Assembly: GCA_019746975.1 (NCBI GenBank)
Contig: JAIERK010000196.1
Span: forward strand, 1-38,420
DNA: 38,420 bases
Direction of reading: 5' to 3'
Origin: Candidatus Obscuribacterales bacterium
Lineage (GTDB): Bacteria; Cyanobacteriota; Vampirovibrionia; Obscuribacterales; Obscuribacteraceae
The translations under genes and the position numbers were made by a program. The notes beneath the pieces were generated by a model. It did no database searches. It worked only from the letters and a program-made list of their open reading frames with translations, and was not told the origin of the DNA. Positions 9,604 through 17,736 of this stretch are shown piece after piece. Position 1 is the stretch's first letter, and every line of letters starts with the position of its first letter.

Positions 9604-10158
9604 TTCAATCTCCAAGTCTGGAGCGTTTCGACGTCGAGCAACAATCCAACTGTGCCGACGAGGCACAGAACAGTTCGCTGAGAGCTTGATAGTTTGGATC
9701 TTGTGCTGGGCTTACTCGACAAAAAAGAAAAAGGAGTGTCACACAACCTATCCCTCAGCTGTGTTTCAAAACAAGATGAAAATGCCTCAGGTATATTGTG
9801 TTTACTTAATCAAGAGGCAGCGCGTGGCAAATCGTGACAGTGATACCTGATATTGATTTATATCTTGTTAGCACGGATTAAAACTGCTGGCTTCTGATCA
9901 GATTTAAGTGTTTAAACGGCTTTAAGACTTGAATAGAAGCGTGCGGCTTACCTAGGTTGGAGAGTGATATTCCCCAAACTCCGACGAGCAAGTCACAGCA
10001 AAATTCAGGCCTGAAGATCCTCCCACCGTTCGCTCGATTCTGCGCAAGCAGATCAGGGATTCCTCGCTGAGTTGCCGGAGCAGATTTTGCCGCGCGGCTC
10101 TTTCGTACTAGGGCACGTCGACTAGTTTCGGCGCAGTGCTCTCATCCGCAGGAGATTT
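9604..10158. other. Intergenic spacer between divergent GC-rich units
   Basis: No gene is visible. Near the left end are a 10-base palindrome TCGACGTCGA (9628-9637) and a 7-bp stem CTGTGCC/GGCACAG (9650-9668), both in the leader of the minus-strand small membrane protein. The middle (about 9700-9980) is AT-rich. A short inverted repeat ACTAG/CTAGT (10107-10126) precedes the oxidoreductase operon. Promoters for both directions should lie here, but I could not place one confidently. Confidence 0.5.
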
Positions 10159-10194
10159 ATGCTCGAGGAAAAGTTCCAAAGGAGTGTCGCATGA
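10159..10194 (+). CDS. Possible leader peptide 1, 11 aa
   Basis: The frame MLEEKFQRSVA is preceded by AGGAG five bases before its ATG. Its TGA overlaps the ATG of the next short frame (ATGA). The ribosome binding site for that next frame lies inside this one. The stacked arrangement looks designed for translational coupling into the oxidoreductase gene, but a chance frame cannot be excluded. Confidence 0.3.
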   Translation: MLEEKFQRSVA

Positions 10195-10301
10195 AACCAC
10201 CCAAGTTGGCTCTGCTGGAGTTGTCCCATGAATTTTCCGATGAAAGTTTGCATCGTAGGCGGCGGCACCCGCGCCTGCGAACACGTGGAGGCTATGCGTA
10301 G
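10191..10301 (+). CDS. Possible leader peptide 2, 36 aa, overlaps oxidoreductase start
   Basis: It starts MKPPKLALLELSHEF with a very good AAAGGAG site seven bases upstream. It overlaps the start of the oxidoreductase gene in another frame and ends as an Arg-rich tail. The GGAG used by the oxidoreductase lies inside it. It may be a coupling leader rather than a functional protein. Confidence 0.35.
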   Translation: MKPPKLALLELSHEFSDESLHRRRRHPRLRTRGGYA

Positions 10302-11232
10302 TCTTCGCGATCTCGAGGTGGTAGGCGTCTTCGACCCTAGTGTGGCTGCCGCGAAGCAGTGGCTAGGTCGCATGCGCGTTCCGTACTACAACAACCTCGA
10401 CCTCATGCTACGTGATCTGCACCCGGATTTTGGACTCGTATCCGGACCTCATGACGTGCACCTCGAATCGGTGCAGGCGCTGGCTCATCACGGCGTTCAC
10501 GTCTTCAAGGAAAAACCGCTGGCGCGCAACCTCACGGAAGCGCACCTCATGCGGAACGCGGTCCAATCCGGCCGCGTCAAGCTGTTCGTCGCGATGCAGC
10601 GGCGTTTCAGCGGGATGTTCGGACTGGTTCCTAAAGTGATGAGCCTCATCGGTGAGGCGCGCAGGTTCTCCGCCTGCTACACCCTCAACAGTTCGACCCC
10701 GTGCGTCGGCTGGCGTGCGTCGAAGCTTCGAGCAGGAGGAGGCTGTATTCTCGATATGGGTTACCACCTCATCGATGTCGCACTCTGGTACTTCGGGATG
10801 CCGAGCTGGGTCAGGTGCCGGTTCGAGCTGGAGGGAGAGGATTCCGTCGAGAACGAGGCCACGATCGAAGTCGCGTTTCCTACTGGTGTTGTCGGTGAGC
10901 TGTTCATCTCGCGGCGCGCTGCGCCTAAGCGAGAGAACATCACCATCGAAGGCACCGACGGGAAGCTAGAGGTTGATCGCGGGCACGTCATCGTCGTCTG
11001 TCCGGACAGCGCCAGTGCGCTCAACTGGAGCGACCTCGAAGACTGGAGCGGAGTTCTGACCCGACAACTGACAGGATTCATCGACCATATGCGGGGCGGT
11101 CCCGCATATGGCATGGAAGCACATCATCACCTCGGTCACGTTGCGTTCGTCGAAGCCTGCTACCAGAGCCAGGCTCAGGGCGTTCGTGTGGATCCGCGTG
11201 CGTTAATCCGACCGGAGGAGTGTCATGTCTGA
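10228..11232 (+). CDS. Gfo/Idh/MocA-family NAD(P)-dependent oxidoreductase
   Basis: 334 residues, the normal length of the family. The Rossmann fold begins at residue 6 with the loop GGGTRA (11-16), followed by the acidic end of beta-2 (FDPS, about 36-39). The EKP motif is at 95-97 and the substrate-domain signature GGCILDMGYHLID is at 171-183 (H180 and D183 as likely catalytic residues). These enzymes oxidise or reduce sugar or inositol-type alcohols with NAD(P). The start at 10228 has GGAG six bases upstream; the internal ATG at 10240 lacks one. The stop overlaps the aminotransferase start by eight bases, so the two are translated together. In AHBA/kanosamine pathways (RifL-RifK type) the same pair makes a 3-keto sugar and aminates it. 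That substrate is inference here. Confidence 0.9.
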   Translation: MNFPMKVCIVGGGTRACEHVEAMRSLRDLEVVGVFDPSVAAAKQWLGRMRVPYYNNLDLMLRDLHPDFGLVSGPHDVHLESVQALAHHGVHVFKEKPLARNLTEAHLMRNAVQSGRVKLFVAMQRRFSGMFGLVPKVMSLIGEARRFSACYTLNSSTPCVGWRASKLRAGGGCILDMGYHLIDVALWYFGMPSWVRCRFELEGEDSVENEATIEVAFPTGVVGELFISRRAAPKRENITIEGTDGKLEVDRGHVIVVCPDSASALNWSDLEDWSGVLTRQLTGFIDHMRGGPAYGMEAHHHLGHVAFVEACYQSQAQGVRVDPRALIRPEECHV

Positions 11233-12481
11233 ACAGCTAGCACTTCTGGGCGGCAACCGCGCGGTCACGCACGGTCAGCCGCGTTTCGTATGGCCAATCC
11301 TGACGGACGCTACCGACCGCGCCGTCCTCCGTCAGATGCGGGACACTATCAGCATCTACGACCGGTCCGGTGTATTCGCGCGCTTCGAAGACGCCTGGTC
11401 GGCGCGTCACAAACGGAGCCGCAGCCTGCTCACCAACTCGGGCACGTCGGCTCTCCATTCGGTGTACGTCGGGGCAGACCTGAAGCGTGGTGACCAGGTC
11501 ATCGCGCCGGCATACACCTTTCACGCTACCGTGAGCCCGCTCTTCCAGGCAGGAGCGGTGCCGGTCCTGGCGGACTGCGACGCCACTGGCAACATCGACT
11601 GTGACCACGTCGAGGCGCTCATCGGTAGCCGCACCCGCGCGGTGGTGGTCACCCACATGTGGGGAGTGCCGGCCGACATGCCCCGGCTCTCGAGCATCTG
11701 TGCTCGGCACGGGCTCATGTTGTTCGAGGACTGCTCGCATGCTCATGGCGCTACCTACGGTGGCAATCCGGTCGGCGGCAAGGACAGCACGGCCGCTGCC
11801 TGGTCGCTCCAGGGGCAGAAGATCATCACCGGTGGCGAGGGCGGCATCCTCTCCACCGATGACGATCGGCTCTACCACCGCGCCACGCTCTTCGGTCACT
11901 ACAACAAGCGCTGCGTGAAAGAAATTCCGAGGGACTCGGATCTGCAGCGTTTCGCGGTGACCGGGATGGGTCTCAAGCTTCGGGCACATCCCTTGGCCAT
12001 CGCCATGGCCGAGGAGCAACTCGGACACCTGGATGGGTGGCTCCGAGAGAAGCGTCGCTTCGCCAGGATCATGAGCGAGCGATTTGGCAAACTCAGGGGG
12101 CTGCGGGCTCCAGTCGTGCCTGAGGGCTGTGATCCAGCCTGGTACGCCTTTGTCCTGCAGTACCAGCCTGAGGAGCTCGATGGGCTTCCCGTCGAGCGCT
12201 TCCATGCAGCCTTGCTCGCCGAGGGCGCAGTGGAAGCTGACCTTCCCGGCTCAACCTGCCCGTTGAGCTGGTTCCCCTTGTACCAGGAGCCGCACCAACT
12301 GTTTCCGGATGCTGTCCCGGAGCAGCCATGCTACAAGCGCGGTCAGTTTCCCACAGCCGAACGATTCTCGAGCAACGCCATCAAGCTTCCCGTCTGGGTC
12401 AATCCAGAGGACGGGGAGGTGGTGGAACAGTACATCGCTGCGTTCGAGAAGGTCGTTGGTGGCTACAAGCAGTTGCTCTAG
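11225..12481 (+). CDS. DegT/DnrJ/EryC1/StrS aminotransferase (AHBA-synthase-like)
   Basis: 418 residues, fold type I PLP enzyme. The phosphate-binding turn is NSGTSAL (71-77), and the aspartate that pairs with the PLP ring nitrogen lies in FEDCSHAHG (D169). The internal aldimine lysine is K199 in SLQGQK, followed by the family hallmark TGGEGG. The Gln-rich SLQxxK context resembles AHBA synthase more than the common SLHPxK type. It should transfer an amino group from Glu or Gln to a keto sugar or aminocyclitol made by the upstream oxidoreductase. GGAGGAG lies six bases before the start. A terminator hairpin follows 24 bases after the stop, partly isolating the next gene. No glycosyltransferase or NDP-sugar enzyme is in the window, so the end product is unknown. 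Confidence 0.92.
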   Translation: MSEQLALLGGNRAVTHGQPRFVWPILTDATDRAVLRQMRDTISIYDRSGVFARFEDAWSARHKRSRSLLTNSGTSALHSVYVGADLKRGDQVIAPAYTFHATVSPLFQAGAVPVLADCDATGNIDCDHVEALIGSRTRAVVVTHMWGVPADMPRLSSICARHGLMLFEDCSHAHGATYGGNPVGGKDSTAAAWSLQGQKIITGGEGGILSTDDDRLYHRATLFGHYNKRCVKEIPRDSDLQRFAVTGMGLKLRAHPLAIAMAEEQLGHLDGWLREKRRFARIMSERFGKLRGLRAPVVPEGCDPAWYAFVLQYQPEELDGLPVERFHAALLAEGAVEADLPGSTCPLSWFPLYQEPHQLFPDAVPEQPCYKRGQFPTAERFSSNAIKLPVWVNPEDGEVVEQYIAAFEKVVGGYKQLL

Positions 12482-12505
12482 GCCAGCCCTAATCGGGTAA
12501 GGCTC

Positions 12506-12531
12506 ACCCGCTGCCCACTTGGGCGGCGGGT
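12506..12531 (+). terminator. Terminator after aminotransferase gene
   Basis: An 11-bp stem (one G-T pair) with a 4-base loop, ACCCGCTGCCC with GGGCGGCGGGT, followed by CGCTTGACTTTTCC. It may reduce read-through into the duplicated-domain gene. Confidence 0.55.
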
Positions 12532-12547
12532 CGCTTGACTTTTCCTG

Positions 12548-12572
12548 CCGCGAGCAGATTCGCTGCTCTCGG
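12548..12572 (+). promoter_or_regulatory. 5'-leader hairpin of duplicated-domain gene
   Basis: CCG-C-GAGCAG pairs with CTGCTC-T-CGG across a 5-base loop with one internal mismatch. It ends 24 bases before the ATG at 12597. Confidence 0.4.
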
Positions 12573-12596
12573 TCAACACCATACACGGAGTTCAGC

Positions 12597-13403
12597 ATGT
12601 CTCAGGTAATTCTGACGCGTCTCGGGGAGATCGAAAACCGCGGCCTCGCGCTGTACAGCCGCTCGATTGACCTCGTCTCGCTCGCGCGTATCCCGCTCGC
12701 CGAAGGTCCGGTGGCGCTCGCCCGCGCGTTCACCATCCGCCGGCTGGCCGAGCTGGTGAAAAGCAACGGCGTGAGCGCCATCCAGACGCTGCGTAAGCGC
12801 AAGGTCAACAATCCGCCGGACGTCGATGTGCAGCGCGACTACGGGATCTTCCTCGAGCGCAACGACGGCCACGCTACGGCGTCCGGCTTGAAGTGCGAGG
12901 TTACCGCGGACGCTTTCTTCGTCGTCGCGGAGCTGCTGCTCAAGTCCGGCGACGACGCCGTCGCGCGTGCCGAGCTGCTCCTCGGCGAAAATCCGCCCAC
13001 GCCGGACCTGACGTTCGACGCCAAGGCGCGGCTCGATGCGGCGCAGCAGCGTGCCCTGCAGTTGGTGCGGCTGTCCACCGACCTGGCCACCCGGCTCCGG
13101 ATGCCGGCTGCGGCCGAGCCGAGCGTCCACGGGCGTGCCTTCAAGGCCAACTTCCTGCGGGGGCTGGTCAAGTCCAACGCGCTGAGCGGCCTGCAGGTGC
13201 TGAGCGACGAAGTCGTCAGTGACCCGCCGGCCGTCTCGCTCGACGCGGACTTCCGCGCGTTCGCCCGGCGAAACGCGGAGATCGCCGGGTGCGAGGGTCT
13301 CGACCCGAAGGCGACGGCCGACGCCACCTTCCTGGTCGTGTCCCTGCTGCTCGACACCGCCGAGCAGGCCGGCAAGGACGCCGAGGCGCTGATCGACTTC
13401 TGA
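12597..13403 (+). CDS. Unrecognised protein made of two tandem copies of a ~124-aa unit
   Basis: 268 residues from the ATG with GGAG six bases upstream; a longer in-frame start at 12519 reads through the leader hairpins and is rejected. The protein is a full internal duplication. Residues about 8-130 and 145-268 align along their length: RGLALYSRSIDLVSLAR with RALQLVRLSTDLATRLR, ELVKSNGVSAIQTL with GLVKSNALSGLQVL, NPPDVDV with DPPAVSL, and VTADAFFVVAELLL with ATADATFLVVSLLL. It is all-helical in appearance, acidic at the C-terminus, with no signal peptide or membrane span and no catalytic motif I recognise. It follows the aminotransferase in a GC-rich module but has its own leader, so it may be separately expressed. 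Function unknown. Confidence 0.85.
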   Translation: MSQVILTRLGEIENRGLALYSRSIDLVSLARIPLAEGPVALARAFTIRRLAELVKSNGVSAIQTLRKRKVNNPPDVDVQRDYGIFLERNDGHATASGLKCEVTADAFFVVAELLLKSGDDAVARAELLLGENPPTPDLTFDAKARLDAAQQRALQLVRLSTDLATRLRMPAAAEPSVHGRAFKANFLRGLVKSNALSGLQVLSDEVVSDPPAVSLDADFRAFARRNAEIAGCEGLDPKATADATFLVVSLLLDTAEQAGKDAEALIDF

Positions 13404-13838
13404 TCCGCGCGTTAAGGGGTCCGGGCGGCAGAAGTTTTTGCAGCCGGCCGGACCCTTCGCGGGGAGGTACTTTCGTCCCGTTTGTCAGGGGCAGGGAGCA
13501 GCCGTGGCTGTTCTTTGTCGCGCACCATCAGTGGTGCGCCGGCGAGTTGGTTGAAAAACCTCCGGAAGCTCAAGCGCAGGTCACCTCCTGCGCTCGAGTT
13601 TCTTGGTCGAATGAATATTATAAGAGCTAGTAGAAATATTTTGTTGTTTTGTATAGGTTTATGGACGTATTGGGTTAGTGATGGAGGCTGTTGTGAACTA
13701 GCTTTCGTGCAGCATGTTCCGTCAACCGTTCAGTCAGGAGCGTTTGCGAGTAAACCGGAACTTGTTTCTACCGGTGATGGTGGTGGTGGATAAGTGCTGG
13801 ACCGCTGCCCGTCTGGAAATCTTCACGTTGATCGTTAA
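13404..13838. other. Gene-free spacer with terminator-like hairpin
   Basis: Directly after the duplicated-domain gene, GGGTCCGG (13417-13424) pairs with CCGGACCC (13448-13455), enclosing further partial pairing, without a clean T-run. From about 13600 the DNA becomes AT-rich and no credible gene is seen. The segment 13715-13805 resembles 25395-25495 after the Bat operon, including an identical 11-mer GCGAGTAAACC. Confidence 0.5.
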
Positions 13839-14267
13839 TCAATTCAACTCTTTGCGCAAGAATATTCGACTGTGACCGTCGGGGTAGTTCGGCAGCTCTC
13901 CGAATACTTCGTATCCGCATTTTCTGTAAAACGGCAGAGCCTGGAAACTATAAGTGTCGACAAATGCATATCGGCAGCCACGTTTGAGTGCTTCGCCTTC
14001 TGCGGCTTCCAACAGTTGAGTTCCTAGACCTTTGCTCCTCGCTGTGGCGTGAACTGCAAGAAGGCTGATTCTGAGCCAGTCCCAGTGCGTAGATCCTTGT
14101 AGTCCTGCCAGCACTCTTCCGGAGCGATTGTCTCTGATAAAAACATTCAGCGGTTTTGGATCGTAAACCAGCCCGCAGTCCTTGTTGTATTCATTCAGTA
14201 TCGCACTTACTTCCGCAATGCTTTGCTGTCTGGAAATGGTTTCGATACTAATGGCGGTATCAGTCAT
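13839..14267 (-). CDS. GNAT-family N-acetyltransferase
   Basis: 142 residues, a minimal single-domain GNAT. The acetyl-CoA pyrophosphate loop follows the R-x-x-G-x-G pattern in RSKGLGTQLL (R77 to G82), with the preceding strand ISLLAVHA. The C-terminal part has the typical FYRKCGYEVFG segment (113-123). No signal peptide. The closest style is the small GNAT group that modifies amines or protein N-termini, but the substrate cannot be read from sequence. Codon use is mixed, unlike the GC-rich genes on its left. It stands alone on the minus strand, divergent from the DUF4259-TPR gene. The RBS is weak (GAGG more than ten bases upstream), so the start is slightly uncertain. Confidence 0.88.
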   Translation of the reverse strand: MTDTAISIETISRQQSIAEVSAILNEYNKDCGLVYDPKPLNVFIRDNRSGRVLAGLQGSTHWDWLRISLLAVHATARSKGLGTQLLEAAEGEALKRGCRYAFVDTYSFQALPFYRKCGYEVFGELPNYPDGHSRIFLRKELN

Positions 14268-14563
14268 GAATCATCGATGCCTCGAGCCTTTTATTACCAT
14301 AGCATTTTTCGAGCGTACCCAACAGCCGCAAGTTGTTTCGCTCCAAAAACAATTGCATCATTCAGACGCGATTGAAGTGAAACAAAGATCTTAAATTGGA
14401 TTGGTTGCCAGGGTGTCAAAAATCCACATAGAAAACCCGAATTGCAGTCCTCGCGGACCTGAATGGTTTTCTATTAGCGCGCAACAATAATCGAGAAGCG
14501 TTGGCCTAAAAGCGGCATGGATTGGTAAACTATGCATCGATCGAATCCAACTTGAGTAGCGAC
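14268..14563. other. Divergent intergenic region
   Basis: About 300 bases between the GNAT gene and the DUF4259-TPR gene. It should carry both promoters. No clear sigma-70 box pair and no operator could be assigned. Confidence 0.4.
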
Positions 14564-15532
14564 ATGGAATGGGACACATCCAGCTTTGGTAATGAGAGCG
14601 CGCAGACTTGGCTGCAGGACCTGGCCGCTTCGAAAACGGGCGATCCGATTCGCCAGGCTATTGAAGTGGTTGATAGGGCCGAGAAGTTTGTCGACGCCCA
14701 GGATGCGGAGCGCGCTATTGCGGCGTGTGAACTCGTGGCCGCCTCCAGAGGTTTTGCCTCTGATAACATCCCTTCTGAAGCACAACTGTGGATAAAGTCG
14801 CAAAAATACAGAGCGCCCGACTCTTTGTCTATGAAAGCCATACTTGTGGTCACACGGATAATGACCGGTTCTGAGCTTCGTGATCTCTGGGATGGAACGG
14901 ACGCAGCAGATGCCTGGCTAAATACCGTTCGCGACCTTCAGGGGCGGCTCAGTAAAAGTGAAAATCGTCCGCTCACGACACAAGATGCCAACGCGCTGTC
15001 CACTGCCAACGTCGACAGCTATTTCAATGAGGCGGTAGACTTCGTTGCAGAGGGAAACCACGAAGCGGCTGTTGAAAAATATAATGCAGCAATAGCCTTG
15101 GAACCCGCATTTGTCGTCGGCTTTATCGGTCGAGGCACTTCCTACCTCGCGCTCGGTCGCTTTGAAGATGCGCTTACCGACTTGAATCGCGCAATCGATC
15201 TAGAGCCTGAAATTGCGGAAGCGTACCATCTGCGCGCGCAGGCGTACTTCCAGACTGGTAAGACCGGAAGAGCGATTGCCGATCTCACAATCTTGATCAA
15301 CATGGATTCTACTCGTGCCGACGGCTATTTTATGCGTGGCATTGCAAACGCAGACATGGGACGCTTTCCCAAAGCAGTCGAAGATTTTTCGAAAGCGATT
15401 GAACTCGACCCGGACCTGGTCAATGCCTACTTGCACCGCTCAAGGGCATACGAGAGGTCGGGGCGGTTCGATCTTGCCGGCAAGGATCTTAAGCACTACG
15501 AACGTCTGACTGGCTCTACGCGTTCACTCTGA
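14564..15532 (+). CDS. DUF4259-like domain fused to TPR repeats
   Basis: 322 residues from the ATG with GAG seven bases upstream; an in-frame TTG at 14522 is a possible longer start. Residues 1-130 look like a DUF4259 domain: an opening similar to xWDxxxFGNxxAxxWLxDL, then AIAACELVAASRG and a Trp after the downstream loop. This domain is usually a stand-alone ~120-140-residue protein of unknown function. From about 150, four complete TPR units and a partial fifth follow (for example GRFEDALTDLNRAIDLEP and GRFPKAVEDFSKAIELDP), a protein-binding superhelix. No signal peptide, so cytoplasmic. The DUF4259 assignment is from pattern memory and is the less certain half; the TPRs are clear. Confidence 0.85.
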   Translation: MEWDTSSFGNESAQTWLQDLAASKTGDPIRQAIEVVDRAEKFVDAQDAERAIAACELVAASRGFASDNIPSEAQLWIKSQKYRAPDSLSMKAILVVTRIMTGSELRDLWDGTDAADAWLNTVRDLQGRLSKSENRPLTTQDANALSTANVDSYFNEAVDFVAEGNHEAAVEKYNAAIALEPAFVVGFIGRGTSYLALGRFEDALTDLNRAIDLEPEIAEAYHLRAQAYFQTGKTGRAIADLTILINMDSTRADGYFMRGIANADMGRFPKAVEDFSKAIELDPDLVNAYLHRSRAYERSGRFDLAGKDLKHYERLTGSTRSL

Positions 15533-15734
15533 GCGGGAATAGACCAAGAAAGCCTGTAAAACTCGGACGACCAGGGCGCATCGGGGGCGACTTTGTGCCA
15601 TGGTGCTGTGACGACATTGCGCTAATGTTACGGTTTCCGTTTGAACGCGCTCAGCATCACAAAGAGTCGAAAATTATGGGCGAGTGCTAATATCAACCCA
15701 TCAAACGGGGAATACAGAAGTTGGAGGTGCTTCC

Positions 15735-16379
15735 ATGTTCAATGACTTTATCGCACGCACAGCTGCTGTTTTAGTTGCTTTCAGTCTATCGCTCCGCCTT
15801 CAACCGGCATTGAGTCAGGGTCTACCACCGGATATTCAGGCCTCATCGCCGTCGTCTCAAAATGCTGAAGCGCCTCAACAAGCAGTCGCTCCCGCGCAGC
15901 CTGCTGACGACGCGATTCAAGTCAGTCCCGGACCGCTCGAAGAGCAGCGTAAGAAGCTGCTTGATACAATCATGACCGCAAAGGGTTTTGGGTTCGGAAT
16001 CGCTGCCTACATCAATGCCTTCAAGGCGCTCGATGGGGAGGTCAAATCCGGCGCCGACGAGAAGACGATCAAGGGAAGGCTCGATTCAATCGTCAGCGGC
16101 CTTGACGAGCAGCTTAAGCGCAGCCAGCAGCTCAAGGTCCAAAGACCGGCTCCGCCTATCTCGGCGTCCTCTCCTCCGCCATCGTCCATGTCCGGAGGCG
16201 GGCAGTTCTCCGGAGGGGGCGGTAATACCGATGCCTTGATAGACAAAATAAAAAACAAGTGGTTCGGCGGCGAGATTCCGGATTCAATCAAGAAAAAACT
16301 TCCAGCCAATTTCGATCCGAGTATGCTCGATAGCGACCAGGCTAGGGAACTCTTGAAAAAATACACTGGTGGTAAATGA
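15735..16379 (+). CDS. Secreted helical protein of unknown function
   Basis: 214 residues. The ATG at 15735 has a full GGAGGT seven bases upstream; an in-frame GTG at 15684 would only place non-signal residues before the signal peptide. Residues 1-29 form a Sec signal peptide (hydrophobic TAAVLVAFSLSLRL, probable cut after ALS). A Pro/Gln/Ala-rich linker follows, then a charged helical core (LEEQRKKLLDTIM to LDEQLKRSQQLK, about residues 60-135), a Pro/Ser/Gly-rich linker, and a C-terminal helix ending LLKKYTGGK. No family is recognised. Its stop lies seven bases before the ATG of the esterase gene, so the two form an operon and probably act together outside the cytoplasm. Confidence 0.8.
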   Translation: MFNDFIARTAAVLVAFSLSLRLQPALSQGLPPDIQASSPSSQNAEAPQQAVAPAQPADDAIQVSPGPLEEQRKKLLDTIMTAKGFGFGIAAYINAFKALDGEVKSGADEKTIKGRLDSIVSGLDEQLKRSQQLKVQRPAPPISASSPPPSSMSGGGQFSGGGGNTDALIDKIKNKWFGGEIPDSIKKKLPANFDPSMLDSDQARELLKKYTGGK

Positions 16380-16386
16380 ATCTCTA

Positions 16387-17736
16387 ATGGCACGATTGCT
16401 GATTGGAGTGATACTATCAGCGGTACTATGGGTGGGGCCGTCGGCGCTTGCTCAGAGTAAGTATGTTTTCCAGCAAGGCAGCAGGCAAGCTGTTGAAGTA
16501 TCTCCGGAGCAGCAGCGGCAGCAGCAGCATCAGCAAAGCGGAACGTACTACCACCGTGGCGGCATGGGTGGGCGTGGAGCCGTAGTAATAACTGGAGCCG
16601 CCCAGCAGGGCTCGCGCCAGGCTCCTGCCAACTGGCGTCAGCTCGACGCTGCTGCGAGTAGTTCTCGCCAGTCGGGTCAAGTCTGGAGTAGCGTGGCACG
16701 GCAGCGGGGCTCGAGCAGCACAACACTCCAGTCCGGGGAAGTGTGGAACAGTCTCTCGCGGCAACGGGGCTATAAGGCAACACCACAATCCGGGCAGAAT
16801 CATAATCAGGCGGCGCGGCAACCTGGCCACTTTACTCCGCTTCGAGGGAAGAGTGACTACGTTGATGTTGTTCAGGTTGGCAATGTCCAGCGCAAGTTTA
16901 CGGTTCATCTGCCGACCAGTCTCAATCGTTCCAAGCCAACGCCTGTAGTGCTGGTGTTCTCCGGCTTGGGCATGTCGGGTGATTCGATGATCGCAGTTAC
17001 CGGACTAAGCGGTATCGCCAATCGCAATGACTTTATTGTTGTTTATGGCGAGAGCTACAATGGCGAATGGGAAGACGGCATGAAGAATCGGCGAGCCGAC
17101 GATGTCGGTTACGTCAACGCAGTGCTGACAAAACTGGCTCAGACAGTCACGGTGGACAACCATCGCGTCTATGCCGTCGGATTGAGCAATGGTGGATACT
17201 TCGCGCAGCTCCTCGCTTGCGCAATGCCGGACAAGATTGCGGCTGTGGCCGTAGTCGCATCCACTGCTATGGAAGCGGCGCTCAAGCGCAGTTCGGCCGA
17301 ACGTCCTGTGCCAATCGTCTTTTTCATCGGCACCGAAGATCCGCTTATTAACTGGGGGGACGGCAGGTCGAAGAATCTTGGGAAATATGCCTCTAAGGTT
17401 GGATTCTCTCAGATCGATCCTGGGTTAATGGCTCTGGTACAGTTAGGCGGCTGGTTCAGCGTGCCTGACGTGATTGGCTTCTGGACCGCACACAACCACT
17501 GTCAGGGCAATGCTCAAACCACATACATGCCTGATCTCGATTCTCGTGACGGTATGCGCGTCAAGCGAGAGACTTGGGGAAGTCGCGGTAGCGATGTCGT
17601 ACTTTACACAATTGAGGGCGGAGGTCATACCTGGCCTGGCTGTCTGTTCTTGGCTGGACAGCGACAGAGTAGTTGCTGTCAAGATATAAACACCGGCGAA
17701 GTTTTGTGGGAATTTTTCAAGAATCAATCACGATAG
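16387..17736 (+). CDS. Secreted PHB-depolymerase/LpqC-like esterase
   Basis: 449 residues. A signal peptide covers residues 1-23 (cut after ALA). Residues 24-150 are a Gln/Arg/Ser-rich region with a GSRQA motif twice and three imperfect repeats of the type SGQVWSSVARQRG. The alpha/beta-hydrolase domain runs from about 158: nucleophile S267 in GLSNGG, candidate acid D318 in GTEDPL, and histidine H414 in GGGHTWPG, the signature of the poly(3-hydroxybutyrate) depolymerase/feruloyl esterase family (COG3509 type). Likely reaction: hydrolysis of a polyester or carbohydrate ester outside the cell. The usual HGC oxyanion motif is replaced by FSGLG (191-195). The gene has no strong RBS and may depend on coupling with the upstream gene. 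A GTG at 16369 is an alternative start. Confidence 0.9.
   Translation: MARLLIGVILSAVLWVGPSALAQSKYVFQQGSRQAVEVSPEQQRQQQHQQSGTYYHRGGMGGRGAVVITGAAQQGSRQAPANWRQLDAAASSSRQSGQVWSSVARQRGSSSTTLQSGEVWNSLSRQRGYKATPQSGQNHNQAARQPGHFTPLRGKSDYVDVVQVGNVQRKFTVHLPTSLNRSKPTPVVLVFSGLGMSGDSMIAVTGLSGIANRNDFIVVYGESYNGEWEDGMKNRRADDVGYVNAVLTKLAQTVTVDNHRVYAVGLSNGGYFAQLLACAMPDKIAAVAVVASTAMEAALKRSSAERPVPIVFFIGTEDPLINWGDGRSKNLGKYASKVGFSQIDPGLMALVQLGGWFSVPDVIGFWTAHNHCQGNAQTTYMPDLDSRDGMRVKRETWGSRGSDVVLYTIEGGGHTWPGCLFLAGQRQSSCCQDINTGEVLWEFFKNQSR

Noticed and set aside
13482..13793. 103-codon frame running through the AT-rich spacer
   Set aside because: It crosses a sharp composition change and has no RBS; the Gly tail comes from a simple GGTGGT run.
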